Below, one piece after another: positions 6,143 to 12,863 of a stretch of DNA of 12,863 bases (its first letter is position 1; each line of letters begins with the position of its first letter). The stretch covers positions 1-12,863 of the forward strand of contig CAUWCT010000077.1 in assembly GCA_963557065.1 (NCBI GenBank). The letters are read 5' to 3'. The notes beneath the pieces are model-generated. The model saw only the letters and a list, made by a program, of their open reading frames with translations. It had not been told where the DNA came from and made no database searches. Position numbers and translations under genes: made by a program. Source of the DNA: UMGS1370 sp963557065 (GTDB lineage Bacteria > Bacillota > Clostridia > Lachnospirales > Lachnospiraceae).

Positions 6143-6903
6143 AGGCAGACAACCTGTCGCTTAAATTGGGAAACCGGGAGATTTTAAAAGGGGTTTCCTT
6201 TACTGCAAAGGAGCCTCTTACTGTAATTCTTGGAAAAAACGGCGCCGGAAAAACCACGCTTTTAAAGAGCATTGCAGGTTTGTATCAGCCGGATCAGGGA
6301 GAGATTGCAGTAAATGGGCAGAGGCTTTTCTGCCTTTCGGAACGGGAGCGGGCAAAAATCATTTCCTATGTGCCCCAGGACTGCCAGGCGGCAGACTGCC
6401 AGGTTTTGGAATTTGTGGCAATGGGGAGAAATCCTTACCTGAAATTCTGGCAGATGCCGGGCAAAAGAGAGTATGAAGACAGTAAAAAGGCCCTGGAGGA
6501 ACTGGGAATCGGCCATCTTGCAATGCGTCCCATGAATGCTTTAAGCGGGGGGGAGCGAAGACTTTGTTATCTGGCCAGAGCCAGGGTTCAGCAGGCAGAG
6601 TGGATGATTTTGGATGAGCCGGAAAGTGGACTGGATTTTGCAAAGCGTCATGAGTTTTTGGGACAGTTAAAGGAATATCTGAAAAAGAATAAAAAATATG
6701 CTATAATGAGTGTACATGACCCGGCTTTGGCAGATGCCTATGGGGATGAGATTTTATTGATGGAGCAGGGCCGTATGGTATCTGGTATCTGTAAAAGAGA
6801 AAGGGATTATGAAACCCGGCTTATCTTTGAACTAAAGCGTCTTTACGGACAGGAAGTCCGCCTGATTAAAGAGGGAGAGAGCCGGGCGATCATATGGAGG
6901 TAA
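6133..6903 (+). CDS. ABC importer ATP-binding protein (FepC/BtuD type)
   Basis: The start is GTG 6133, with AAGGAGG (6119-6124) 8 bases upstream. The 256-residue protein has a full set of motifs: Walker A GKNGAGKT (34-41), Q-loop Q82, signature LSGGE (137-141), Walker B WMILDEP (157-163) with catalytic E162, D-loop GLD (166-168) and the switch His H195. It should therefore be an active ATPase powering the permease encoded just upstream. Length and order fit iron-chelate/cobalamin/molybdate type II importers. Its stop codon lies inside the hairpin at 6900-6929, which separates the transporter genes from the hydroxylase genes. Confidence 0.95.
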   Translation: MQLKADNLSLKLGNREILKGVSFTAKEPLTVILGKNGAGKTTLLKSIAGLYQPDQGEIAVNGQRLFCLSERERAKIISYVPQDCQAADCQVLEFVAMGRNPYLKFWQMPGKREYEDSKKALEELGIGHLAMRPMNALSGGERRLCYLARARVQQAEWMILDEPESGLDFAKRHEFLGQLKEYLKKNKKYAIMSVHDPALADAYGDEILLMEQGRMVSGICKRERDYETRLIFELKRLYGQEVRLIKEGESRAIIWR

Positions 6904-6929
6904 CCGTTTTTACATGGCAGAACGGTTAC
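6900..6929 (+). repeat. Intercistronic hairpin between transporter and hydroxylase genes
   Basis: GTAACCGTTTT (6900-6910) pairs with AGAACGGTTAC (6919-6929), 11 bp with one U-G pair and an 8-base loop. It overlaps the ATPase stop codon, has no T run and does not look like a full terminator. It may set the expression ratio between transporter and enzyme, or be a protein-binding palindrome. Confidence 0.55.
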
Positions 6930-6948
6930 GTATGGAAGGGAGAAAGAC

Positions 6949-7752
6949 ATGCTGACGATTCAGAATTATGTGAAAGCAGCCAGCTTGGAGGAAGCTTATG
7001 AATTAAATCAGAAAAAAAGCAGCCGGATTATCGGCGGAATGCTCTGGCTGAAAATGAGCCATATGCGGGTGCAGACTGCCATTGATTTGTCAGGACTGGG
7101 ACTGGATACTATTGAAGAAGATGAGCGGGAATTTTGCATCGGCGCCATGGTATCTTTGCGCCAGCTGGAACTTCATCCGGGACTTGCCCGGTATACAAAT
7201 GGAAGTATGAAGGAGTGTCTGCGCCACATCGTAGGAGTGCAGTTTCGCAACCTGGCAACAGTGGGAGGCAGCATTTTCGGGCGGTTTGGATTTTCTGATG
7301 TTCTGACGGAATTTCTGGCTCTGGGAGCAGAGGCAGAACTGTATCATGCAGGGAGAGTCAGCCTGGAAGAGTTTATAAAAATGCCGGCAGATCGGGATAT
7401 TTTAGTGAGGATTTTCGTTCCCAAGACCAACTTAAAAAATGCTTACCAGTCTTTGCGAAATTCCAGTACGGATTTTCCGGTTCTTACCTGTGCAGTCAGC
7501 AAAAGTGGAGACGGTTCCGTTTGCGCTGCCATTGGCGCAAGGCCAGGACGGGCGGTGCTGGTGCGGGATGAAAACGGGATTTTACAAAAGGGCATCACAG
7601 AGGAAAAGGCTGATGCTTTTGGAACTTACGTGTCAGAGCAGATTGTAACCGGAAGCAATATGCGGGCAGGCGCCAAATACAGGAAGCATCTGGCAAAGGT
7701 CTTGACAAAGAGGGCAGTGATGCAGATAGGAGGCGGACAGATTGAAGGTTAG
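6949..7752 (+). CDS. Xanthine dehydrogenase-family FAD-binding subunit
   Basis: This is the medium subunit of a three-gene molybdenum hydroxylase. It takes electrons from the 2Fe-2S clusters and passes them to an acceptor through FAD. The product has 267 residues, slightly shorter than the ~290 typical of the family. Seen: IIGGMLWLKM (about 27-36) in place of the usual GGTDL-type FAD loop; FRNLATVGGSIFGRFGFSDVL (about 98-118), matching the RN-x-x-T-x-GG FAD motif; and a C-terminal CO-dehydrogenase flavoprotein domain with AGAKYRKHLAKVLTKRAV. The start ATG follows a GGAAGGGAG site. The altered first loop suggests a divergent branch. Its stop overlaps the next gene by 11 bases. Confidence 0.9.
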   Translation: MLTIQNYVKAASLEEAYELNQKKSSRIIGGMLWLKMSHMRVQTAIDLSGLGLDTIEEDEREFCIGAMVSLRQLELHPGLARYTNGSMKECLRHIVGVQFRNLATVGGSIFGRFGFSDVLTEFLALGAEAELYHAGRVSLEEFIKMPADRDILVRIFVPKTNLKNAYQSLRNSSTDFPVLTCAVSKSGDGSVCAAIGARPGRAVLVRDENGILQKGITEEKADAFGTYVSEQIVTGSNMRAGAKYRKHLAKVLTKRAVMQIGGGQIEG

Positions 7753-8206
7753 CATATGGGTAAACCAAAAAAGGATAGAAGAGGAGATAGCCTGTGACCT
7801 GCTTTTAATTGATTTTTTAAGGAGTCATGGATGCGCCAGCGTAAAGCGGGGATGCGAAACCTCCAACTGCGGCCTGTGTACGGTTATGATGGATGGAAAG
7901 CCGGTGCTTTCCTGCTCTGTTCTGGCTGCAAGGGCGGATGGGCACAGGATAGAGACGCTGGAAGGATTGAGAGAAGAAGCAGAAGAATTTGGCGCATTTA
8001 TCGGGGATCAGGGGGCAGAGCAGTGCGGATTCTGCAATCCCGGCCTGATGATGAATGCGATTGCCCTGTTTCGGGAATATCCGGATCCGGACGAAGAGAC
8101 GATCAAAGAATATCTGTCAGGAAATTTGTGCCGCTGTTCCGGCTATGAGGGACAGATGCGGGGAATCCAGGCATTTTTAAAATGGAAAAAGGAGGGACGG
8201 CCATGA
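7742..8206 (+). CDS. Xanthine dehydrogenase-family 2Fe-2S subunit
   Basis: The start is TTG 7742, with AGGAGG (7728-7733) 8 bases upstream. The 154 residues are the normal length for the small subunit. Two clusters are complete: C38, C43, C46 and C58 for the plant-ferredoxin-type cluster, and C95, C98, C130 and C132 (CGFC and CRC motifs) for the helical-domain cluster next to molybdopterin. It carries electrons from the molybdenum centre to the FAD subunit. It overlaps the FAD gene by 11 bases and the Mo-subunit ATG by 4 (ATGA), so the three subunits are translationally coupled. Cytosolic: no signal peptide. Confidence 0.95.
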   Translation: MKVSIWVNQKRIEEEIACDLLLIDFLRSHGCASVKRGCETSNCGLCTVMMDGKPVLSCSVLAARADGHRIETLEGLREEAEEFGAFIGDQGAEQCGFCNPGLMMNAIALFREYPDPDEETIKEYLSGNLCRCSGYEGQMRGIQAFLKWKKEGRP

Positions 8207-10497
8207 AGTTAAAAGCAGTAGGACAGCCGATCCGAAAAAAAGACGCCATGGCCCTTTTAACCGGGCAACCCGTCTATATGGATGATATTGCGCCGCAAAA
8301 CTGCCTGATTGTAAAGGTTTTAAGAAGTCCCCATGCCAATGCCATAGTAGAAGAAATTCACTGTGAGACAGCGTTAAAAGTGCCGGGAATTGAGGGGATT
8401 TATACCTGGAAGGATGTTCCGGCACATAGGTTTACTATGGCCGGCCAGACCTATCCGGAGCCAAGCCCCTATGACAGGCTGATTTTGGATCGCCATGTCC
8501 GCTATGTGGGTGATCCGGTTGCCATCGTGGCAGGAGAGACAGAAATTTGTGTGGATCAGGCATTAAAGAGGATCAAAGTTCAGTACCGGATATTAGAGCC
8601 GGTTCTGGATTTCCGGAAAGCAAAGGACAACCGGATTTTAGTTCATCCGGAGGATGACTGGAAATCCCTTTGCCCGGTGGGAGCGGATAACCGGAGAAAT
8701 TTGTGCGCCAGCGGGGAAAGTGGATGCGGGGATGTGGAAAAAGTCCTGTCAGAATGCGATATGATCGTGGATCAGACCTATCACACCAAAGCCTGTCAGC
8801 AGGCAATGATGGAGACGTTCCGTACCTACTGCTCCATTGACCAGTACGGCCGTCTCAACATTTTAAGTTCTACCCAGATTGTGTTTCATGTGCGCCGCAT
8901 TATCTCCAATGCCCTGGGTGTACCAAAGTCCCGGATTCGGGTGGCCAAGCCCAGAATCGGCGGCGGATTTGGCGCAAAGCAGACCGTTGTGGCAGAGGTA
9001 TTTCCTGCATTTGTAACCTGGAAGACCAAAAAGCCGTCTAAAATGATCTTTACAAGGGAAGAAAGCCAGACGGCTTCCAGTCCCCGCCATGAGATGGAAG
9101 TCCATGTGCGGGTAGGCGCCATGAAAGACGGGCGGATTCGGGCGGTGGATCTGCATACCCTGTCCAATACTGGTGCATACGGCGAGCATGGCCCGACAAC
9201 GGTTGGACTTTCCGGACATAAATCCATTCCACTGTACGGACTGGTGGAAGCCCACCGGTTTTCCTATGACGTGGTGTATACCAATGTTATGTCTGCCGGA
9301 GCCTATCGGGGATACGGGGCAACGCAAGGGATCTTTGCCATGGAATCGGCAGTCAATGAACTGGCAGCCAGACTGGGCATAGATCCGGTAAAACTGCGGG
9401 AGATGAATATGGTAAGAGAAGGTCAGGTTATGCCTGCTTACTACAATGAGACTGCCACAAGCTGCGCCTTAAACCGCTGCATGGAGCGGGCCAGAGAGAT
9501 GATTGGCTGGGATGAAAAATATCCCTGCCGGGATATGGGAAACGGAAAAGTCCGCAGCGTAGGAGTTGCAATGGCGATGCAGGGCTCCGGCATTTCCGGT
9601 GTAGACGTGGGATCTGCTACGATCAAGATGAATGAAGAAGGATATTATACGCTGTCCATTGGCGCAGCAGATATGGGAACCGGCTGCGACACGATATTGG
9701 CGCAGATGGCGGCAGAGTGCATGGAATGTCCGGTAGACAACATTGCAGTTCTGGGCGCAGATACAGATTCTTCTCCTTATGATTCTGGATCGTATGCGTC
9801 CAGCACTACCTATGTAACCGGAAAAGCAGTGGAAAACGCCTGCCTGAAACTGAAAGAGCAGATTAAGTCTATCGGAGCAGAACTCCTTAAGGTATCTGTC
9901 GAAGAAGTAGAGTTTGACGGAAACGGCGTATACAAGATGGCGGATCAGAAACGGGTCAGCCTTCAGGAAATCGGCACTAAGGGAATGTGCGGCAATACCC
10001 AGGCGCTGACAGTGACGGAAAGCAACAGTTTTCCATCTTCCCCGCCGCCATTTATGGTGGGCATGGTGGAAATAGAATTGGATAAAGAAACCGGGCATAT
10101 TGACATTGTGGATTATGCGGCAGTGGTAGACTGCGGTACGCCGGTGAACCCCAACCTGGCAAGAGTCCAGACAGAGGGGGGACTGGCCCAGGGAATCGGA
10201 ATGGCTCTCTATGAAAATGTCCAGTACAATGACAGGGGACGGCTATATGAAAATTCCCTGATGCAGTATAAGATTCCAACCCGTATGGATACAGGAAAGC
10301 TTCGGGTGGAATTTGAGAGCAGTTACGAGCCTTCCGGGCCTTTTGGCGCCAAGTCCATCGGGGAAATCGTAATCAATACTCCGGCTCCGGCCCTTGCCCA
10401 TGCGGTCTACAATGCAACTGGAAAGTGGTTTCGCGAACTTCCCATTACTCCGGAAAAGATTGTGATGGCAGATGAAGACGGAAAGGTCAAAACATGA
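8203..10497 (+). CDS. Xanthine dehydrogenase-family molybdopterin-binding (catalytic) subunit
   Basis: From ATG 8203 (AAGGAGG 8 bases upstream) the large subunit has 764 residues, full length. It hydroxylates a heterocycle or aldehyde with water-derived oxygen. Cofactor motifs seen: RIGGGFGAKQ (251-260), GAYRGYGATQ (366-375), GAADMGTGCDT (488-496) and DTDSSPYDSGSYASS near 520-534. The catalytic base is E721 in GAKSIGE. QQAMMETF (199-206) holds a Glu (E204) at the place of the xanthine-binding Glu of mammalian xanthine oxidase. I see no equivalent of the partner Arg in the region before GAYRGYG, so xanthine itself is not assured; purine and other heterocycle hydroxylases are alternatives. Relatives in gut Clostridia include selenium-dependent hydroxylases, but no selenium gene is visible here. 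Confidence 0.93.
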   Translation: MKLKAVGQPIRKKDAMALLTGQPVYMDDIAPQNCLIVKVLRSPHANAIVEEIHCETALKVPGIEGIYTWKDVPAHRFTMAGQTYPEPSPYDRLILDRHVRYVGDPVAIVAGETEICVDQALKRIKVQYRILEPVLDFRKAKDNRILVHPEDDWKSLCPVGADNRRNLCASGESGCGDVEKVLSECDMIVDQTYHTKACQQAMMETFRTYCSIDQYGRLNILSSTQIVFHVRRIISNALGVPKSRIRVAKPRIGGGFGAKQTVVAEVFPAFVTWKTKKPSKMIFTREESQTASSPRHEMEVHVRVGAMKDGRIRAVDLHTLSNTGAYGEHGPTTVGLSGHKSIPLYGLVEAHRFSYDVVYTNVMSAGAYRGYGATQGIFAMESAVNELAARLGIDPVKLREMNMVREGQVMPAYYNETATSCALNRCMERAREMIGWDEKYPCRDMGNGKVRSVGVAMAMQGSGISGVDVGSATIKMNEEGYYTLSIGAADMGTGCDTILAQMAAECMECPVDNIAVLGADTDSSPYDSGSYASSTTYVTGKAVENACLKLKEQIKSIGAELLKVSVEEVEFDGNGVYKMADQKRVSLQEIGTKGMCGNTQALTVTESNSFPSSPPPFMVGMVEIELDKETGHIDIVDYAAVVDCGTPVNPNLARVQTEGGLAQGIGMALYENVQYNDRGRLYENSLMQYKIPTRMDTGKLRVEFESSYEPSGPFGAKSIGEIVINTPAPALAHAVYNATGKWFRELPITPEKIVMADEDGKVKT

Positions 10498-11102
10498 TCG
10501 GGATTATTTTATTGGCGGCTGGAAACAGCCGCCGTTTTCAGGGGGAAAATAAACTGCTTGCCAAAATCGGGGAAAAGCCATTATATACATACAGCTTTGA
10601 AAGCTGGAAAGAGGCAGCGGACAGGGTCAGGGACTGCCTGGTTTTTGTGGTTGGAAGAAATGCAGAAATCCTTACGGCAGCAGAAAGTATGGGATTTGTC
10701 CCGGTGGAAAGTCCAGAGAGTGAGAAAGGGATTTCTTACTCCATTCAGGCAGGGATTGATGCAGCGGCAAAAAGATTTCCCAATGGATTTGCAGATACAG
10801 ACCGGCTGGTATTTTCTGTTTCTGATCAGCCTTTTTTGCAGGCAGATACCCTGGTACGGTTTTTTAATGCTGTAAAATCCAGCCCCTATGCCAGCCTTTC
10901 TTTTAAGGGAGAACCCTGCAATCCGGTGTCATTTTCACCGAAGGCAATCCCGGAGCTTTTGGCTTTAACAGGAGATCAGGGAGGGAAAAAAGTGCTGCAA
11001 ACACACCTGGGGGAAACCTTGATGGTAGAGGCTTCTTCAGAAGAACTGAAAGATATAGACGTTCCCAAAGACCTGGACGGCTTGCCGGTTAATATGGTAT
11101 AA
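10494..11102 (+). CDS. mocA: MobA-like nucleotidyltransferase, probable molybdenum cofactor cytidylyltransferase
   Basis: This 202-residue protein has a GT-A-like NTP-transferase fold. Seen: the glycine-rich nucleotide loop LLAAGNSRRFQG (6-17) with K20, GISYSI (79-84), metal-binding SDQPF (110-114, D111), GDQGGKK (160-166) and DIDVPKDL (187-194). These correspond to the LAAGxSxR, GxxSSI, SDQP, GDKGAR and DIDTPEDL pattern of the MocA/PucB branch. MocA converts Mo-molybdopterin plus CTP to the cytosine dinucleotide form used by bacterial xanthine-dehydrogenase-family enzymes. The ATG overlaps the stop of the Mo subunit (ATGA), so it is made with the enzyme it would serve. The choice of CTP over GTP is inferred from that context. 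Confidence 0.88.
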   Translation: MIGIILLAAGNSRRFQGENKLLAKIGEKPLYTYSFESWKEAADRVRDCLVFVVGRNAEILTAAESMGFVPVESPESEKGISYSIQAGIDAAAKRFPNGFADTDRLVFSVSDQPFLQADTLVRFFNAVKSSPYASLSFKGEPCNPVSFSPKAIPELLALTGDQGGKKVLQTHLGETLMVEASSEELKDIDVPKDLDGLPVNMV

Positions 11103-11232
11103 TAACTCCAAAATGCAGCTGTGCTGCGCACATCTGTTGCTGCCTTTGGCAGCTAAACCATTTTGTCGTTACCATATCAGGTGAAAACAAATGTCTGCTT
11201 CGCAGCCGCTTGTTTTCCTGCTGATATGGTAA
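11092..11232. repeat. Two adjacent stem-loops sharing an arm after mocA
   Basis: The intergenic region holds a 12-bp perfect outer stem, TTACCATATCAG (11169-11180) with CTGATATGGTAA (11221-11232). Inside it GAAAACAA (11183-11190) pairs with TTGTTTTC (11210-11217), and a CTGC/GCAG mini-hairpin forms the tip. Left of it, CAAAATG (11109-11115) pairs with CATTTTG (11159-11165), with a GCTGCC/GGCAGC hairpin inside. ATATGGTA also occurs at 11092-11099, within the mocA 3' end, so TACCATAT (11170-11177) can pair with either side. No T run follows. It may be a repeat-family palindrome or an mRNA 3'-end structure. Confidence 0.7.
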
Positions 11233-11277
11233 ATATGAACACTTCATTAAAACAAAAGAACAAGTACGGAGAGAACC

Positions 11278-12075
11278 ATGAGCAGACGAATCATCAGTTT
11301 TGATTTAGATCAAACTCTTTTAGACCATTCTACGTTTTCTATTCCTCAAAGCGCTCTTTATGCAATAGAGCAATTACGGGATCAGTTTATCATTGTCCTG
11401 GGGACTGGAAGGGATATGGACAATCATTACAGCAGACAGTTTAAAGATATTGTAAAAGCAGACGCCATCATTCATTTAAACGGCACGAAGATTACAGTGG
11501 GGGACACCCTGTTATTTGAACATTTTATGGAAAAAGAATTGCTGAAAAATGTGCTCTGTTATGCCGGAGAACATGGATACTGCATCGGTGTTACGATCGG
11601 TGATGAGGACTACTATATAAATCCGGAACGGGTAAGAGAGATGGACAGACAGCGCTGGGGGGAATGTATGAGACGGTTTCGTGACCCCTGGGAATTGTTA
11701 AACCATCCCATTCATACTCTGTCCTATTTAGGAGACGAGACAGGGGCAAAGGATATAGAGAGGCAGTTTCCTGAATTGAAACTGCCTATGTTCTCAGGAA
11801 AAACGGGAGCGGATATCGTTGAAAAACAGGCATCAAAAGCCGAAGGATTAAAGCGGCTGTGCCATCATTTTGGAGTCAGGATAGAAGATTCGGTGGCCGT
11901 CGGTGACAGTATGAATGACTATGAGATTGTAAAAGAAGCCGGGATTGGGATTGCCATGGGCAATGCCATAGAAGAACTAAAGGAAGCGGCAGATTATGTG
12001 ACGGCAGATGTTGGGGATCATGGAATTTATAAGGCCTGCTGCCATTTTGGGTGGATTCAGGAAAGAAAGTTCTGA
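11278..12075 (+). CDS. Cof-type HAD-IIB family phosphatase
   Basis: This is a 265-residue cytosolic hydrolase of the haloacid dehalogenase superfamily with the large C2-type cap. Motif I is DLDQT (D9 nucleophile, D11 acid/base), motif II is in LGTGRD (T43), motif III is K187 (in KQASKAEGL) and motif IV is VGDSMNDYEIVKEAGIGIAMGNA (D210, D214). All catalytic residues are present. Members dephosphorylate sugar phosphates, flavin mononucleotide, pyridoxal phosphate and others; the substrate cannot be named here. GGAGA (11268-11272) lies 5 bases before the ATG. The gene is separated from mocA by the stem-loop element, so it is probably not part of the hydroxylase unit. Confidence 0.93.
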   Translation: MSRRIISFDLDQTLLDHSTFSIPQSALYAIEQLRDQFIIVLGTGRDMDNHYSRQFKDIVKADAIIHLNGTKITVGDTLLFEHFMEKELLKNVLCYAGEHGYCIGVTIGDEDYYINPERVREMDRQRWGECMRRFRDPWELLNHPIHTLSYLGDETGAKDIERQFPELKLPMFSGKTGADIVEKQASKAEGLKRLCHHFGVRIEDSVAVGDSMNDYEIVKEAGIGIAMGNAIEELKEAADYVTADVGDHGIYKACCHFGWIQERKF

Positions 12076-12103
12076 TAATTGGGTCTGTTAAGGGGGAGAT
12101 TAT

Positions 12104-12556
12104 ATGGAACTTATTGGATTTACTTCATGGCACGATGAAAATTATAAGTTGATTGGTGACTTGGAAGATGGACGATTAGGAGAAAATGAGATACAGTGGG
12201 TAAAATACGAGGAAACCATGGCGGCCTGGGAAACGACAGTTTTATATTTGCAACGTTGCGGAATAAAATTTTCAGGAATTTATCATCAAAAAGGCAGGTA
12301 TGGTGTACCGTATTTTGACAATGGAAAAAAACTGTGCTTGGATATTCAATCATGGGGATATTTGATGGAAGATGTTTTAGACATGAAACAGGATTGTATC
12401 ATGAATCTGCCGGGGCGCAAGTGGTCATATTGGGCGGAACCAAGTGAATTTGTACTCCCATATGGGCAGCTGCCGGATGATAATTTTCATTGGAGGAACG
12501 ATCCAATCGCCAAAACTCTGATGGAATTATACTTGAAAGGCAACGCTTCTACATAG
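12104..12556 (+). CDS. Hypothetical protein, Trp-rich, unrecognised family
   Basis: No family is recognised. The 150-residue product starts at ATG 12104 with AGGGGGAG (12091-12098) just upstream. It has no signal peptide, membrane segment or clear catalytic motif. It is unusually aromatic, with 7 Trp and many Tyr, and has an acidic N-terminal half (ENEIQWVKYEETMAAWE) and a C-terminal stretch WSYWAEPSEFVLPYGQLP (about 107-124). Only 28 bases separate it from the HAD gene and no terminator is seen between, so the two may share a transcript. The same frame stays open beyond its TAG for about 100 codons. Compact aromatic proteins like this can be immunity or stress proteins, but nothing here proves that. 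Confidence 0.65.
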   Translation: MELIGFTSWHDENYKLIGDLEDGRLGENEIQWVKYEETMAAWETTVLYLQRCGIKFSGIYHQKGRYGVPYFDNGKKLCLDIQSWGYLMEDVLDMKQDCIMNLPGRKWSYWAEPSEFVLPYGQLPDDNFHWRNDPIAKTLMELYLKGNAST

Positions 12557-12708
12557 GCGAGGAGGCGATCTCCTGAATCGTTAGATTGTCGGATTGGTGA
12601 AGAAGTTTTGATGGCTCTGACGAAACAAAACTTTATTAACCTATATGAAAATGATGTGATCTATGTTACCGGAAATACAAGTATAGAAAGTCAAGGTGTA
12701 GGCGAAAA

Positions 12709-12863
12709 ATGGAACAAAATGAAAAACGATGGAGAAAGAAAACATACAGTCCAAATGTTTGTTATTCGAGGGCAGCAAAACTCTGCAAAGCAATCCGAGA
12801 GGGAAAAGACGTGGCAGAGGATATTGCAAAAATTGAGCCATATCTTAAAAATTACTGCAAAGA
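12709..12863 (+). CDS. Small hypothetical protein, 3' end beyond the window
   Basis: The frame from ATG 12709 is open to the window edge, giving at least 51 residues. It reads MEQNEKRWRKKTYSP, then YSRAAKLCKAIREGKDVAED, then a lysine-rich end with EPYLKNYCK. The helical, charged pattern and A/T-ending codons look like real coding sequence more than the other frames do here. The ribosome site is weak (AAGGTGTAGG at 12693-12702). An alternative is the overlapping frame from ATG 12611, also open to the edge. No function can be assigned, and the 12557-12708 stretch holds no other supported gene. Confidence 0.35.
   Translation, partial: MEQNEKRWRKKTYSPNVCYSRAAKLCKAIREGKDVAEDIAKIEPYLKNYCK

Noticed and set aside
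8863..10098. Long minus-strand open frames opposite the Mo subunit
   Set aside because: They lack ribosome sites and recognisable domains and lie wholly opposite a clearly conserved enzyme gene.
11169..11232. Simple intrinsic terminator for the hydroxylase operon
   Set aside because: The stem is strong but is followed by AATATGAAC, with no T run, and on the other strand it is preceded by coding sequence. It is listed as a palindromic repeat element instead.
12641..12841. Minus-strand 66-codon open frame
   Set aside because: It has no ribosome site or recognisable motif, and it lies opposite more gene-like plus-strand frames.

Overview
The window looks like a chromosomal segment of an anaerobic, spore-forming member of the Clostridia, most like Lachnospiraceae. 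The reasons are a cotJABC spore-coat operon, strong AGGAGG-type ribosome binding sites, moderate G+C, and an anaerobe-style molybdenum hydroxylase locus. The genus cannot be fixed from the sequence alone.

Layout. Positions 1-54 are the 3' part of a tRNA-Pro(GGG), followed by an intrinsic terminator. At 132-743 (minus strand) lies a very cysteine-rich protein (38 Cys in 203 residues) built on 36-bp tandem repeats. It is divergent from cotJA-cotJB-cotJC (918-2358), and both sides of the shared intergenic region carry CATAnnnTA boxes like those read by sporulation sigma-K. This left third is therefore a sporulation/spore-surface module. It ends in two stem-loops (2377-2456).

The centre (2618-11102) is a compact, co-directional set of eight genes behind one near-consensus sigma-A promoter (TTGACA-17-TACAAT). 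The order is NCS2 xanthine/uracil-family permease; class III substrate-binding lipoprotein, FecCD/BtuC permease and ATPase (a type II metal or chelate importer); FAD, 2Fe-2S and molybdopterin subunits of a xanthine-dehydrogenase-family hydroxylase; and a MobA-like nucleotidyltransferase of the kind that makes the dinucleotide form of molybdenum cofactor. Most junctions overlap or are under 50 bp. The simplest reading is one unit that imports a purine, imports a metal oxyanion, builds the enzyme and matures its cofactor. The importer's identity is inferred: BtuCD-fold molybdate/tungstate importers (Haemophilus MolBCA) are the precedent. The lipoprotein gene carries an in-frame TAA at codon 5 of its expected signal peptide, which needs checking.

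The right end holds an element of two adjacent stem-loops that share an arm (11092-11232), a Cof-type HAD phosphatase, an unrecognised Trp-rich 150-residue protein, and a small open frame running off the edge.
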